Positions 23,653 to 32,682 are shown, numbered from the stretch's first letter. The stretch is 48,114 nucleotides of DNA from Prochlorococcus sp. AG-409-K04 (GCA_003215555.1 QCKE01000010.1:1-48114); one strand, 5' to 3'. Notes: generated by a model not told the origin, from the sequence alone. Numbers and translations are program-made.

Positions 23653-23700
23653 CTTTTCTTGAGAAGAGTTTCTAAAAACTTCCTTCTCAAGAAAAGGGCT
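23653..23700. terminator. Long bidirectional hairpin terminator
   Basis: CTTTTCTTGAGAAG (23653-23666) and CTTCTCAAGAAAAG (23683-23696) form a perfect 14-bp stem with a 16-nt loop. It lies between convergent genes ending at 23616 (+) and 23726 (-). Confidence 0.85.
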
Positions 23701-23725
23701 TTTCATTAAGAGCTCTTTTTGATTT

Positions 23726-24361
23726 TCAAGAAGGTTTTGCAGGACGGTAAGGTTCAAAGCTAAATTTTTGACCACCTATGCTTGCTTCGTACATCAATCC
23801 TCCTTTAGAAAGCGTTAAAACAGCGATACCATCGCTATAAGCTGCTTCAACAGACGCTCCAGCTTTTATAAGTGCCGCGCTTGCGGCCGCACCAAATTCA
23901 AAATTTCCTTCCGTAAATCTATCTATATCTCTCTGATCTTTGAAAAAAATAATTTGACTAAATGCTTGTCCACCAAGTTGTAAGCCTATTGATATTTGAG
24001 TAACAGTTGTAGAACCTATTACTTGATTGCTCTTGAACACTTCTCCTATTCCTCTTGATGCACCAATGCCAAAGCCAGCTTTGCCAATGTTTGGAAACAC
24101 TGCGAATCCTTTGGCATTTTTAAAAAATTGCTCAAGCTGCGGCATCTCTTTAAATTTCTCAAGAGCAATTAATGTTTTTTTTGAGGCTTTCCCTTGAGAT
24201 CCTTTTTTGTTCTTGTCAGGATTCCATCCTGCTACTAAGGCTCCCTTTTTTGGAAATGATATGGATATTGCGGTTTTTATAGATTCATCTAATTCAGCCG
24301 ACGAGGCTGGAGGCAAAAAAAATGAACTAGTTAAAATTAAGAAAATAATTTTTAACATCAA
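23726..24361 (-). CDS. SYLF-domain (Ysc84/DUF500) exported protein
   Basis: 211 residues. Sec signal (MMLKIIFLILTSSFFLPPAS, cleavage near SSA-EL). The mature protein follows the Ysc84/SYLF lipid-binding family: FKNAKGFAVFPNIGKAGFGI, GASRGIGEVF, ISIGLQLGGQAFSQIIFFKD, FEFGAAASAALIKAGASVEA, SDGIAVLTLSKGGLMYEASI, GGQKFSF. SYLF domains bind phosphoinositides in eukaryotes; bacterial forms are periplasmic with unknown ligand. Full-length; monocistronic between terminators. Confidence 0.9.
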   Translation of the reverse strand: MMLKIIFLILTSSFFLPPASSAELDESIKTAISISFPKKGALVAGWNPDKNKKGSQGKASKKTLIALEKFKEMPQLEQFFKNAKGFAVFPNIGKAGFGIGASRGIGEVFKSNQVIGSTTVTQISIGLQLGGQAFSQIIFFKDQRDIDRFTEGNFEFGAAASAALIKAGASVEAAYSDGIAVLTLSKGGLMYEASIGGQKFSFEPYRPAKPS

Positions 24362-24518
24362 TAATTAACTATTTTTTCTATATTAAGCCATCTAAAGTGA
24401 TTTTTCATTATTTAATATTAATAATATTTTTCTTAGGCTTAAAATCAATTATGTGGGGCTAAGAATTTTGATTACTTAAATACTGACATTAACCTTATAA
24501 GTTTAAGTTAGATGATAT

Positions 24519-24728
24519 TCAGTTATTGCATGCTTTTCTTACCTCTTGAACAAACTTATCTTCGATTAGTCCTATAGCTTCGCATTGCATTGCTTCTTCT
24601 CCTTTTGTAAGTGGCTCTACGTTTTTGCGATTAATTGTTGAAGTCTTTAGACTTATATTTGATGTGGAAACATTGTTAATATGTGGCTTTTGCTTATTTG
24701 AAAACGATTGTGCTTGGAAATTAGTCAT
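24519..24728 (-). CDS. Small soluble protein (69 aa)
   Basis: MTNFQAQSFSNKQKPHINNV, a Ser/Thr-rich polar middle, then a helix GEEAMQCEAIGLIEDKFVQE VRKACNN with two Cys. The first half appears disordered. No family recognised, but the C-terminal helix has clear coding character. Confidence 0.5.
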   Translation of the reverse strand: MTNFQAQSFSNKQKPHINNVSTSNISLKTSTINRKNVEPLTKGEEAMQCEAIGLIEDKFVQEVRKACNN

Positions 24729-24782
24729 TAAAAGCAGATGATGGTTCTTCCCAGTTGATTAAAACGATCAATAATTAACTAC

Positions 24783-25007
24783 TTATGCCCTACGGAATCG
24801 CAAGCCCTTAAAGCTGGAAGAAGTTAAGTGGAAAATGGTTCCTAATGAAGAGGGATAACATATATATAGCAGATTCTCCAGGAGAAGACATCGTGTTACA
24901 CCATAGATAGTGCTATTTGTAGTAATCTGAATGTTGTTCAGGGCTCTCCTCTCTTTTTGTTTTTCGTATCTTTTGAGGTATGCAAGAGCCACTCTTGAAA
25001 TAATCAT
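24783..25007 (-). CDS. Doubtful small protein (74 aa)
   Basis: MIISRVALAYLKRYEKQKER RALNNIQ looks like a basic helix, but the remainder (LLLENLLYICYPSSLGTIFH) is irregular and no domain is recognised. Possibly a short gene whose original 3' end has been lost, or non-coding. Confidence 0.3.
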   Translation of the reverse strand: MIISRVALAYLKRYEKQKERRALNNIQITTNSTIYGVTRCLLLENLLYICYPSSLGTIFHLTSSSFKGLRFRRA

Positions 25008-25197
25008 TCAAAATGAAACTCATGAATGAAAACCTTGCCCAAGCAGGTTGGTGATAATACTCTTAAAAATCAGGAGGAAGCCGTCAAAATACTCAGAAAT
25101 AAATCTTTTTATATAGACGTTTTGAATCTAGTACTTATTACTCTTTGCATTTCTTATTGATTTCGATATAAATATAGAAGATGCAGGATTTATCTTG

Positions 25198-25293
25198 TCT
25201 TCCTTTGCCAGAATGTCTAGATCTGAGATTATTCATGGACGTGCTGCCATGGTATTAATTGCAGTTATATTAATCTTCAAAAGCTTGGCTTGA
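25198..25293 (+). CDS. Short Hli-like (high-light-inducible) protein or remnant
   Basis: Frame (M)SSFARMSRSEIIHGRAAMVL, IAVILIFKSLA. SEIIHGRAAM is the chlorophyll-binding E-x-x-H/N-G-R-x-A-M motif of Hli/SCP proteins, followed by a hydrophobic span. Hli proteins protect photosystems by binding chlorophyll and carotenoid. The usual C-terminal part after the span is missing and the N-terminus is very short. Start choice is between TTG 25198 (AGGA eight bases upstream) and ATG 25213; the frame is open further up without ATG, so a truncated 5' end is possible. Confidence 0.6.
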   Translation, partial: SSFARMSRSEIIHGRAAMVLIAVILIFKSLA

Positions 25294-25302
25294 TATTACT
25301 TC

Positions 25303-25683
25303 ATGCAAAAGGACTCTGGGCCATTAGAAACTTTTACAGATGAACAAATAGCCTTACTAGGGCAGTCTATTAATACTTTAGAGAAAGAAGATGAGACTAT
25401 TATGAAGGAAGAGATAGAAGAAAAGCAGAAAAAATATAAAAAGAATAAATATTCTAGGTTTAATAAAACTTCAATTGCAATTGTAAATAGAATTTTATTT
25501 GTAATATTTTTTATTACGTTCGTGTTCTCATTTGCATTAGTCTTTTCTGTTAATCGCTGGTTGTTTATGCTTTATATCGTAAGTTTCTTTTCTTGTATTT
25601 TTTATACTCCTAATAGGAAGGTGGTCAAGGAATTAATTGATGCATGGCCAAATGTTCAAGATCTTTTGATGAGAGAAAAATAA
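25303..25683 (+). CDS. Two-span membrane protein with coiled-coil N-terminus
   Basis: 126 residues. Residues 1-60 are acidic then strongly charged (EKEDETIMKEEIEEKQKKYK), coiled-coil-like. Two adjacent spans follow (IVNRILFVIFFITFVFSFAL; WLFMLYIVSFFSCIFY) and a short cytoplasmic end (RKVVKELIDAWPNVQDLLMR EK). Starts nine bases after the Hli-like gene, so the two may be one transcript. No family recognised. Confidence 0.65.
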   Translation: MQKDSGPLETFTDEQIALLGQSINTLEKEDETIMKEEIEEKQKKYKKNKYSRFNKTSIAIVNRILFVIFFITFVFSFALVFSVNRWLFMLYIVSFFSCIFYTPNRKVVKELIDAWPNVQDLLMREK

Positions 25684-25765
25684 TGTATGGATTATTTTAT
25701 TTGCGTTAACAGAATTTTACCAACTCTTTAAATAAGAGAGGAATGCAGTAAATTGAAAATTATTA

Positions 25766-25933
25766 ATGGGCAAAATGACAAGCCTCTTAATTGTTGATAC
25801 TATTTTTGGCACACAGCCAGCCATAGAAATCATACAAGCTTTAAAGCTGATTTCTTTAATTGGTCTAGCAGCAGTTGTCGGACCTTTGTTTATTTTTGGG
25901 TTGATTTTTGCTTTGAGAAAAAATAATAAATAA
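25766..25933 (+). CDS. Small membrane protein (55 aa)
   Basis: MGKMTSLLIVDTIFGTQPAI, EIIQALKLISLIGLAAVVGP, LFIFGLIFALRKNNK. A short N-terminal amphipathic part and one long hydrophobic span with a basic C-terminus (inside). A second ATG (codon 4) is a possible start. Same strand as the preceding two genes, with an 82-bp gap. Function unknown. Confidence 0.6.
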   Translation: MGKMTSLLIVDTIFGTQPAIEIIQALKLISLIGLAAVVGPLFIFGLIFALRKNNK

Positions 25934-26103
25934 TATTATTTTTTAATGATTATAAGGTTATTCATATCTGAAATAAAAACTAATTTCCTATAGTTTATTT
26001 GTGTGCAATTCTTATATAATAACATTTTTAATAGGATTTTTCTTCGCTTTTATATAATGTGATTTATAATTAATATTTTATTTAAAATAATAGAAAATTA
26101 ATT

Positions 26104-26424
26104 TTATTTGCTTATTGATTCATAGGAATCTAGTCCTGCAACGAAAGGGAAAACCTGATCATCCCCCAAGTCAGGATATTGATTAGTATTGTTTTGATCT
26201 AAGGAATCTTTGGATGTTTCACTGGTAGAACCCTGCTCTTTTGTAGAAGGAGCAATAGATTGCTGATTTGAGTTTTCAGGACTTTCTTCTAAAGAGCCAG
26301 ATTCAAATGGATTTGGGAGATCAATAGCAAAAGTACTTGTGTCCCATCCTAAAAATAAAATTGAAGAAACAATAGTCAGTGAAATAATCAAACTGGATGT
26401 TGCTTTGAATATTCTTTGGAGCAT
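26104..26424 (-). CDS. Exported or anchored low-complexity protein
   Basis: 106 residues. N-terminal hydrophobic segment (about residues 8-33, SLIISLTIVSSILFLGWD) then a Ser/Glu/Gln/Asn-rich disordered region (NPFESGSLEESPENSNQQSI) and a final DDQVFPFVAGLDSYESISK. Likely a periplasmic, membrane-anchored protein. No domain recognised. Confidence 0.6.
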   Translation of the reverse strand: MLQRIFKATSSLIISLTIVSSILFLGWDTSTFAIDLPNPFESGSLEESPENSNQQSIAPSTKEQGSTSETSKDSLDQNNTNQYPDLGDDQVFPFVAGLDSYESISK

Positions 26425-26514
26425 AAGGATCTTCCATTGCTAGTTCATTTAAGCAGTTTTAGGTGCAAGTTTGAGAAAAAGATATCCCCCAGCTTTATTG
26501 TTAGAAAATAAATT

Positions 26515-26646
26515 TCAAGATACTTTGTTTATTTGAAATAGAGTTACCCCTTTAGACTGCAAGTAAAATGCCCCAAGTAGACCAACAAGATTTAAACCAA
26601 TTACAAAGGCCCATATTTTCCAGGGTTGGTCTTGTCGATTTTTCAT
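26515..26646 (-). CDS. Small single-span membrane protein (43 aa)
   Basis: MKNRQDQPWKIWAFVIGLNL, VGLLGAFYLQSKGVTLFQIN, KVS. Basic N-terminus (inside), span at about residues 11-30. Located about 90 bp upstream of the gene at 26104-26424 on the same strand. Good coding pattern. Function unknown. Confidence 0.6.
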   Translation of the reverse strand: MKNRQDQPWKIWAFVIGLNLVGLLGAFYLQSKGVTLFQINKVS

Positions 26647-27000
26647 GATCAGATTTTAACGAAATGAAGCCTGGTCATACTATTTGAACATTATTAATTG
26701 AACCACGCAAAAAAATTCTTTCCTAAGCTGAACAAATTTAAATCTTTATTGGTTTTTGGCTTTTAATTTTAATCTTGCTGAAGTAATAGAATTTTCAACC
26801 TGGCAACATTAAATTTTTTTTTCTAAAGAGTTTGTTTTAGTGTATTTTTGTTGAATTAAATCTGGTTATTTTGGTCATAAGTACAATTGTTACCTCATTA
26901 ACAATGGACTTATTGGTTTTAATAGCAAAATAAGAAGAAACGCTTATAAAACTTGTATCAAAATGAACTACATTAAGACCTCAATATTTGTATATTGTTT
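26647..27000. other. Intergenic region with inverted repeat
   Basis: Very AT-rich. CAATAT-ttgt-ATATTG (26982-26997) lies right before the 18-bp palindrome at 27001-27018. No gene seen. Confidence 0.5.
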
Positions 27001-27018
27001 ATGTAGCAATTGCTACAT
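27001..27018. promoter_or_regulatory. Perfect 18-bp palindrome with NtcA-type core
   Basis: ATGTAGCAATTGCTACAT is a perfect palindrome and contains GTA-N8-TAC (27003-27016), the consensus of the nitrogen regulator NtcA. It lies 83 bp before the DUF4278-like gene. The expected TAN3T -10 box about 22 bp downstream is not evident on the plus strand, so activation is unproven. A further inverted repeat CTTGCT-tca-AGCAAG follows at 27030-27044. Confidence 0.5.
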
Positions 27019-27100
27019 AAAACGTTCAACTTGCTTCAAGCAAGCCGCATACAACTTAGGTCATGGAACGGGGACTTGAGTTTATTAAGGAGACTTAATC

Positions 27101-27271
27101 ATGACAACACTTCTTTATAGAGGACATGATTACATTCAGCATAAAGATCCTGCGATCAAGAATTGTACAGATCTAGTCTATCGAAGAGAGCATTACAATT
27201 CCTGTAGAGACAGGGCAAACTTAGAATTACATGCTTCTCTTTCATATCGTGGAAATAAATATTTTAAGTAA
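27101..27271 (+). CDS. DUF4278-like small protein
   Basis: 56 residues: MTTLLYRGHDYIQHKD near the start and SLSYRGNKYFK at the end. The repeated L-x-YRG-x-x-Y motif is the hallmark of DUF4278, small cyanobacterial proteins of unknown role. An excellent ribosome site, AAGGAG, stands 10 bases before the ATG. The promoter region holds a perfect NtcA-type palindrome, suggesting nitrogen control. Two Cys lie in the middle. Stand-alone gene. Confidence 0.75.
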   Translation: MTTLLYRGHDYIQHKDPAIKNCTDLVYRREHYNSCRDRANLELHASLSYRGNKYFK

Positions 27272-27377
27272 AATCCTTTTATGATTCATTTTTAGACCTT
27301 TGCATTGTGAGTAGTTTTAATAACAGTAAAACCTTATAGAAAATTGGAAATTAATTATTGTTAGTGAGATATTTATT

Positions 27378-27572
27378 TTAGAATCCTTGTGGCTTTTTGG
27401 TTGAAGGTTGTTCTTTTTGAGGAGTTTCTCTAGTTTTTATTTGTTTGATAAAGGACGCACTTAGTCCAATAATAAGTATAATAAGGAATATTATCATTGC
27501 CCAGAGAACTATAGTGGTAGTGGGTGAAGCTCCACTACTATTTAGTGATTTAAGTAAAGTTGATGGATTCAT
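27378..27572 (-). CDS. Small single-span membrane protein (64 aa)
   Basis: MNPSTLLKSLNSSGASPTTT, then a span (IVLWAMIIFLIILIIGLSAS) and a basic, Pro/Gln-rich tail (KQIKTRETPQKEQPSTKKPQ). N-terminus out and tail in by charge. No family recognised. Confidence 0.6.
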   Translation of the reverse strand: MNPSTLLKSLNSSGASPTTTIVLWAMIIFLIILIIGLSASFIKQIKTRETPQKEQPSTKKPQGF

Positions 27573-27883
27573 TGTTAAATCTTTCCTATTTAGTTTAAAA
27601 GACAGGAAGCATTTAATGACTTAATAAGAATTAAAATTTATTTAACTCAAGTTGAGAGTATTCAGGGAATTGTTTACATGAGATTTTACTTCGAAGGTAA
27701 GTTGAAGTTTTACAAGAGATTTGATAAGAATTAATGAAAGTTTTAGTCTCAGAACTATTTGATCGACTTTTATTTTAATTTATTCGCCTATTAGGTTAAG
27801 AAGAACAATGTACATATTCTTCGCTGGATAATAGGAAGTATCCCTTTTGGGCTAAACTTTTTATTCTTTATAAAAAAAATGAG
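27573..27883. other. Divergent intergenic region
   Basis: 311 bp between divergently transcribed small membrane-protein genes. No box, hairpin or small frame could be assigned. Confidence 0.45.
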
Positions 27884-28072
27884 ATGGCATTAAAAGACGA
27901 GCTTTTCACCAAGGTATTTAGTGAAGAAGGTACTGATCAAAGCAAAAAAGATGCTCAACCCATGAAGCCAGATGATATTCTTCCTATAGTTAGAATAGCT
28001 ATTGCATTTCTTATAGCAGTAATTTGTGTAGCACCTATTGCCATAAATATAATAAATCAAGGCGGCCTTTAG
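27884..28072 (+). CDS. Small single-span membrane protein (62 aa)
   Basis: MALKDELFTKVFSEEGTDQS, KKDAQPMKPDDILPIVRIAI, AFLIAVICVAPIAINIINQG GL. Soluble acidic N-terminus of about 33 residues followed by one C-terminal span, i.e. a tail-anchored arrangement. Function unknown. Converges with 28105-28317. Confidence 0.6.
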   Translation: MALKDELFTKVFSEEGTDQSKKDAQPMKPDDILPIVRIAIAFLIAVICVAPIAINIINQGGL

Positions 28073-28104
28073 GAATATTTCCCAATATTGTTCTTTAATT
28101 GGAA

Positions 28105-28317
28105 TTAGTAATATTTCTCTGATCTTCTTAGTGCTCTTATAGATCCCTGTAAATCACCAAGTATATATTTGTTTTGACTTGCTTCTTCTAATTTCTTAAT
28201 CACTTGCGTTTGTTCTATAGAACTAATAACTTTTATATAATCTTTTAATAGATCATATTTTGATTTATTGAAGCCTAGATTTTTTATTAAGGCTTTATAC
28301 TGAGAATTTGATTTCAT
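28105..28317 (-). CDS. Small helical basic protein (70 aa)
   Basis: From ATG 28317: MKSNSQYKALIKNLGFNKSK, YDLLKDYIKVISSIEQTQVI, KKLEEASQNKYILGDLQGSI, RALRRSEKYY. All-helical, basic at both ends. A start three codons upstream (28326) is also possible. The end (LGDLQGSIRALRRSE) has tetratricopeptide-like spacing but is too short for a call. Confidence 0.55.
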   Translation of the reverse strand: MKSNSQYKALIKNLGFNKSKYDLLKDYIKVISSIEQTQVIKKLEEASQNKYILGDLQGSIRALRRSEKYY

Positions 28318-28508
28318 TATAATCACCGGATTTATATTTCAACTCGCTTGATTCAATTAAGAATTGGACAGAATTACCTCTCTTTTCGCTTGCTAAGTTT
28401 GTCATAAGTAATTTTAAGTATAAAGTATAATAAACCTTTTGCAATTGATTATAATGGTTTAAAGTCTATCATTATTTAAATAGTATATCATATAAAAGAA
28501 GAAGAAAA

Positions 28509-31139
28509 TTATGTTATTTGGCTATGATTTTTTTTCATTATATTATCAATAACTTCTTTTGTATTTGAAGACAAACTTTGATTATTGATAGTTTCTATTG
28601 CGATGAACATATTCTTGGAATTAGGCTCTATATAATTTGCCCAATTGCTAAAAATTTTGACAATCCTAGATGCTGTAATTGGATTTCTAGAATCAATTTG
28701 AATTATTTGCTCTGCAATAAATATATAACCAGATCCATCAGAACTATGAAATGACTTTGTATTTCTGATAAAGCCACCTAGTACTGACCTTATTGAATTA
28801 GGTGAAGTTGGATCGAATTTTGAATGCTGTAACAACTTTTTAGTTATTTCAAGGGCATTTTGTCTATCTATAGATGCCTCCAACAAAAACCAAGAATCAA
28901 GAATTATTGGCTTTTCTTTCCATCGATCATAAAATATATTCATTGCAATGCTTCTTTCTTTACAGTCAACATGTTTTAATGAATTTAGAGCTGCAAGAGA
29001 TAGAGTCATGGAGTTGCTATTAATGAAAAAAAGTAATTCATGCTTTAAATCAGAGTCGCCTGCTATTAGTAAAAAGTGCCAAATAAGAGCTATTAACTTT
29101 CGCTCACTTTGTCCATCAGGCCATACAAGGTATATGTTCTTTTTGATTTTTTCTAATAATTCTTTTAATTGATAATATAGCTCTTTAGCAATTAAAGCAG
29201 TTAAAAAGTAGTATGAATCATATAACCTTATAGGATTAATTGGAGAATTTAATAGTTCTAATTCAGTTAGTTCAGGAAGGGTTAGGATGTCAGCTAGTAG
29301 ATTTATATTTTCGTATCTTATATTATTAATTATATTTTTTAATGTTCTTACGATTGAACTTTCTATGTAATTATCTGGTTTATTATAAGCTCTATTAAGG
29401 ATTGCTTTTTTGTAGAGAAGTTGTATACAGTTCCATTGAGAGAATGAATCAGTCTCATTTTCAATTAAGAAAATTAGTTCATCTAATTTCAAATCAATAT
29501 CCCAGTTAACTGGTGCTGAAAATGATCTAAAGCATGAAACAATAGGATTATTTTTAGTTTTCTTGAGGTTACTAAATTCAAAGAATTGTTCCTTTTCTTT
29601 TAATACAATTAATTCCTCTTTGTAGTTATTTTTTTCATGGAAAATTCTTACTTTAATGGGGACAATGAATATTTTATTTTTATCCAAATCTGAGGACTTT
29701 ATTTTTTGACTAATTAGTAATCTTAAATTACCATTTTCTTCATCCCAAAATCTTTTTATACAAATAAGAGGAGTACCAGCAATATAATACCAATTTTTAA
29801 AATCAAGAATATCAAAATCAAGAATGTATCCATTATTTGATGCACCCTCAATCATTGATTCAAGGAAATCTTCAGTGGTAGCCGCCTTACCGTCGAATTT
29901 TTTCACATAATTTGTTATACCATTAAAATAATGATCTTTTCCTAAAAGGGTATAAATCATTCTTATTATTTCAGCACCTTTTTCATAAATCGTGGTTGTA
30001 TAGAAATTGTCTATAGATACATATTCCTTAGGTTTAACAGCATGTGATGTTGGACCGGCATCTTCTTTAAATTGGTGATTTCTTAGAAATGAAACGTCTT
30101 CAATGCGCTTACTTGAAAAAGAATGCAAGTCTGAAGTAAAAGATTGATCTCTAAAAACTGTAAGGCCTTCTTTTAAGGATAATTGAAACCAATCTCTACA
30201 TGTTATTCTATTTCCAGTCCAGTTATGAAAATATTCATGTGCAATAACACTTTCTATTCTCATGAGCTCACTATCTGTAGCTATTTTAGAATCAGCTAAT
30301 ATTAATTTTGAATTAAATATATTTAAACCTTTATTTTCCATTGCACCCATATTAAAATGTCTTATTGCTACAATATTATAGATGTCTAAGTCATATTCAA
30401 AGTCATATATATCTTCATCCCATTTCATTGCTTTTTTAAGAGATTTTAGAGCATGATGTGTATACTTCTTATCAACATCTTCTGTCCAAATATTAATATT
30501 TACTTCTTTCCTTGTTTTGGATATATATGTTGTACTTGTTCTTGATAATTTGCCAGCAACAATAGCAAATAGATAGGAAGGTTTTGGGAAAGGGTCATCC
30601 CAGGTTGCTATATGCCTTGATTTATTTTCAGATATTTCACCTTTAGCAATTAAATTACCATTTGCTAATAAAATTGGGTACTTTTCTTTATCAGCTTCTA
30701 TAGATACTTGATACTTACTTAAAATATCAGGTCTATCTGGATGAAAACATATTCGTCTAAAACCTTCCGCTTCGCATTGACTTGTAATTATATTATTACT
30801 GCTATATAAGCCTTCAAGAGAAATATTTTTAAAGGGATTAATAGTACTGTCAATCTTCAATTTAAAAGCGCTTTTCGTTGGGGAGCTTATAATTATTTGA
30901 TTATTATTTAATTTATAATTATTAGCTTTTAACTCTTTATCATTTACCTCTATTTTTTTTAGTATTATATCCTTTCCCTTTAATATAAATGGTATGTCTT
31001 CTTCTATCTTTTTTTCTATAATGTATATAGTTGAAACCTCAACTATATCTTTAAGTATATTCATATATATGTATATATTTGGTATTTTGTATGGAAATTC
31101 TTCATACTCATTCAACTTATAGATGCGTTTGGTTTTCAT
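28509..31139 (-). CDS. pepN: Aminopeptidase N (M1 family zinc metallopeptidase)
   Basis: 876 residues, the usual length for E. coli-type PepN. It removes N-terminal residues from peptides in the cytosol, completing protein turnover. The order is beta-sandwich domain (1-190), catalytic domain with GAMEN at about 265-269 (substrate N-terminus binding), the zinc site HEYFH at 301-305 with Glu324 in SLKEG, a catalytic Tyr region (YEKGAEIIRM), and a long helical C-terminal domain with final NWANYIEPNS. All key residues are present. It is followed upstream on the same strand by the dipeptidase gene, 26 bp apart, so they probably form a peptide-degradation operon. Confidence 0.97.
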   Translation of the reverse strand: MKTKRIYKLNEYEEFPYKIPNIYIYMNILKDIVEVSTIYIIEKKIEEDIPFILKGKDIILKKIEVNDKELKANNYKLNNNQIIISSPTKSAFKLKIDSTINPFKNISLEGLYSSNNIITSQCEAEGFRRICFHPDRPDILSKYQVSIEADKEKYPILLANGNLIAKGEISENKSRHIATWDDPFPKPSYLFAIVAGKLSRTSTTYISKTRKEVNINIWTEDVDKKYTHHALKSLKKAMKWDEDIYDFEYDLDIYNIVAIRHFNMGAMENKGLNIFNSKLILADSKIATDSELMRIESVIAHEYFHNWTGNRITCRDWFQLSLKEGLTVFRDQSFTSDLHSFSSKRIEDVSFLRNHQFKEDAGPTSHAVKPKEYVSIDNFYTTTIYEKGAEIIRMIYTLLGKDHYFNGITNYVKKFDGKAATTEDFLESMIEGASNNGYILDFDILDFKNWYYIAGTPLICIKRFWDEENGNLRLLISQKIKSSDLDKNKIFIVPIKVRIFHEKNNYKEELIVLKEKEQFFEFSNLKKTKNNPIVSCFRSFSAPVNWDIDLKLDELIFLIENETDSFSQWNCIQLLYKKAILNRAYNKPDNYIESSIVRTLKNIINNIRYENINLLADILTLPELTELELLNSPINPIRLYDSYYFLTALIAKELYYQLKELLEKIKKNIYLVWPDGQSERKLIALIWHFLLIAGDSDLKHELLFFINSNSMTLSLAALNSLKHVDCKERSIAMNIFYDRWKEKPIILDSWFLLEASIDRQNALEITKKLLQHSKFDPTSPNSIRSVLGGFIRNTKSFHSSDGSGYIFIAEQIIQIDSRNPITASRIVKIFSNWANYIEPNSKNMFIAIETINNQSLSSNTKEVIDNIMKKNHSQIT

Positions 31140-31165
31140 TCAGCAAAATATGGGATTTTTTAATT

Positions 31166-31858
31166 CTATATATTTTTTCTTTTTAAGACTATTTTTTTAA
31201 ACTTATTTTTTTTTCTAGATAATATGTATGCATTTTTATCCTTCCCAAAGTTTATGCTTTTTAAGAGAGTTCCATTTTTAATATGCAATGCACATTCTCC
31301 TTCAATAGCAATGCAATTATCTATTAGTTTTTCTTTAAGTATCTTTTTAACATAAGGTATTCGTTCTTTCTCTTCATCATAGTGGGGACAACATGTTCCG
31401 TTTACGATATTTAAACAGTCCATAATATTTAGACTTCGTTCCCATGAATCTGTTATTCCTTGGTTAAACCAGCAAATAGCACCTGCACTTACCCCGCTCA
31501 TGATTACTCCACGGTCATAAGCATTCTTTAGAATCAGGTCTAAACCCCATTCTCGCCATACTCCCATCATGCTTTTTGTATTGCCACCTCCTACGTAAAT
31601 AATATCTTGTTTTTCTATATGTTTTTTTAGGTTTATAGTTCTCTTGAAAAAGTCTATATGATTAGGCTTGCAACCTAGCTTTGTAAATGTTTTATAGAAA
31701 TTAACTTTGTATAAATCATCATCTCCACTTGCAGTAGGTATAAAACAAATTTTTGGATTTTTTGATTTTGAAAGATGTTTGATGTAACGTTCTATTTTGA
31801 GATTTCCTAGAGATCTACCAAACCCACCCCCTCCAATGGCTACTATATGTTTACTCAT
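31166..31858 (-). CDS. pepE: Peptidase E / cyanophycinase-type serine peptidase (S51)
   Basis: 230 residues. IVAIGGGGFGR opens it, then ICFIPTASGDDDLY, YVGGGNTKSMMGVWREWGLD and VIMSGVSAGAICWF carrying the nucleophile Ser124 in G-x-S-A-G. PHYDEEKERIPY supplies His of the charge relay. This is peptidase family S51: dipeptidase E cleaves Asp-X dipeptides. Cyanophycinase is a related, longer enzyme, and the short length favours dipeptidase E. The gene precedes pepN in the same direction with a 26-bp gap. Confidence 0.92.
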   Translation of the reverse strand: MSKHIVAIGGGGFGRSLGNLKIERYIKHLSKSKNPKICFIPTASGDDDLYKVNFYKTFTKLGCKPNHIDFFKRTINLKKHIEKQDIIYVGGGNTKSMMGVWREWGLDLILKNAYDRGVIMSGVSAGAICWFNQGITDSWERSLNIMDCLNIVNGTCCPHYDEEKERIPYVKKILKEKLIDNCIAIEGECALHIKNGTLLKSINFGKDKNAYILSRKKNKFKKIVLKRKNI

Positions 31859-32007
31859 TGACCTAAAGTGTTATGAGATAAAAAAAGATGTGGAATCTTA
31901 CTTATCTATAATTACCATTATCAGGGGATTTTAATCAAGTTTTTTTAAGAACATAAAAATTTAATAGCTTGTAAATGTATTTATATTTTGGATTATTAGT
32001 TAATAAT

Positions 32008-32178
32008 TTATCTCCATTTGATCTTTATTTTTATTTTGTCACGAATCAATTTTATGGGAATTATTTTTGTTATTTGCTGATCTACTTGCTGACTAATATT
32101 TTTATTAACAATATTTATGAGCCATATCAAGGCCAAAAGTCCTAAAATAAGTAAAAATACCAAGTAGTATTGGCTCAT
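32008..32178 (-). CDS. Small single-span membrane protein (56 aa)
   Basis: MSQYYLVFLLILGLLALIWL, INIVNKNISQQVDQQITKII, PIKLIRDKIKIKIKWR. N-terminal span followed by an increasingly basic tail that should be cytoplasmic. Intact, clear coding pattern. Function unknown. Confidence 0.6.
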   Translation of the reverse strand: MSQYYLVFLLILGLLALIWLINIVNKNISQQVDQQITKIIPIKLIRDKIKIKIKWR

Positions 32179-32288
32179 GAAAACAATAATTTACCTTAGA
32201 GGCTAAAGCGAGTAAAGATGAATTTTAGTTCTTTTGCTTTTAAATAATTATTTTGTAGCCAATATTCATTTTATGGGTAATAATTGTC

Positions 32289-32513
32289 ATGAATATATCT
32301 AGTTGGGATTCATTGATAAGTTTAATAGCTCATTTGACTTGGTATCAATATGTTGCAGAAGGGATTTCTTTGCTTTTATTTATAGCTTCTTTCCCTATAC
32401 CCTTTGTTTTGTCCTCCCAGTCATCTTCCATGAGAAGTTTTTTGAGAAGCTCTGCTTTTCTTCTAGCATTTTCAAGTATTGCAATTCCTTTGATGGTCTC
32501 AGGAAAGCTTTAA
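32289..32513 (+). CDS. Small membrane protein (74 aa)
   Basis: MNISSWDSLISLIAHLTWYQ, YVAEGISLLLFIASFPIPFV, a Ser-rich loop, then AFLLAFSSIAIPLMVSGKL. Two predicted membrane spans with a small polar loop (SSQSSSMRSFLRSS). The other frame (32303-32536) has no comparable organisation. Function unknown. Confidence 0.55.
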   Translation: MNISSWDSLISLIAHLTWYQYVAEGISLLLFIASFPIPFVLSSQSSSMRSFLRSSAFLLAFSSIAIPLMVSGKL

Positions 32514-32682
32514 TCATTAACTCTTCTACTTTTTAGAACAAAAGTGTTTGATTAAGCTAAAATATAACGGTTAAAATTACAGTAAATCCAAGTAATTTAA
32601 ATTGTAGTAGCATATTTGTTTTTTTTGAGGTTAATTAGAAGTGAAACTAATAACTGCTTTCTCTTTAGGGGGGGGATTGAAA

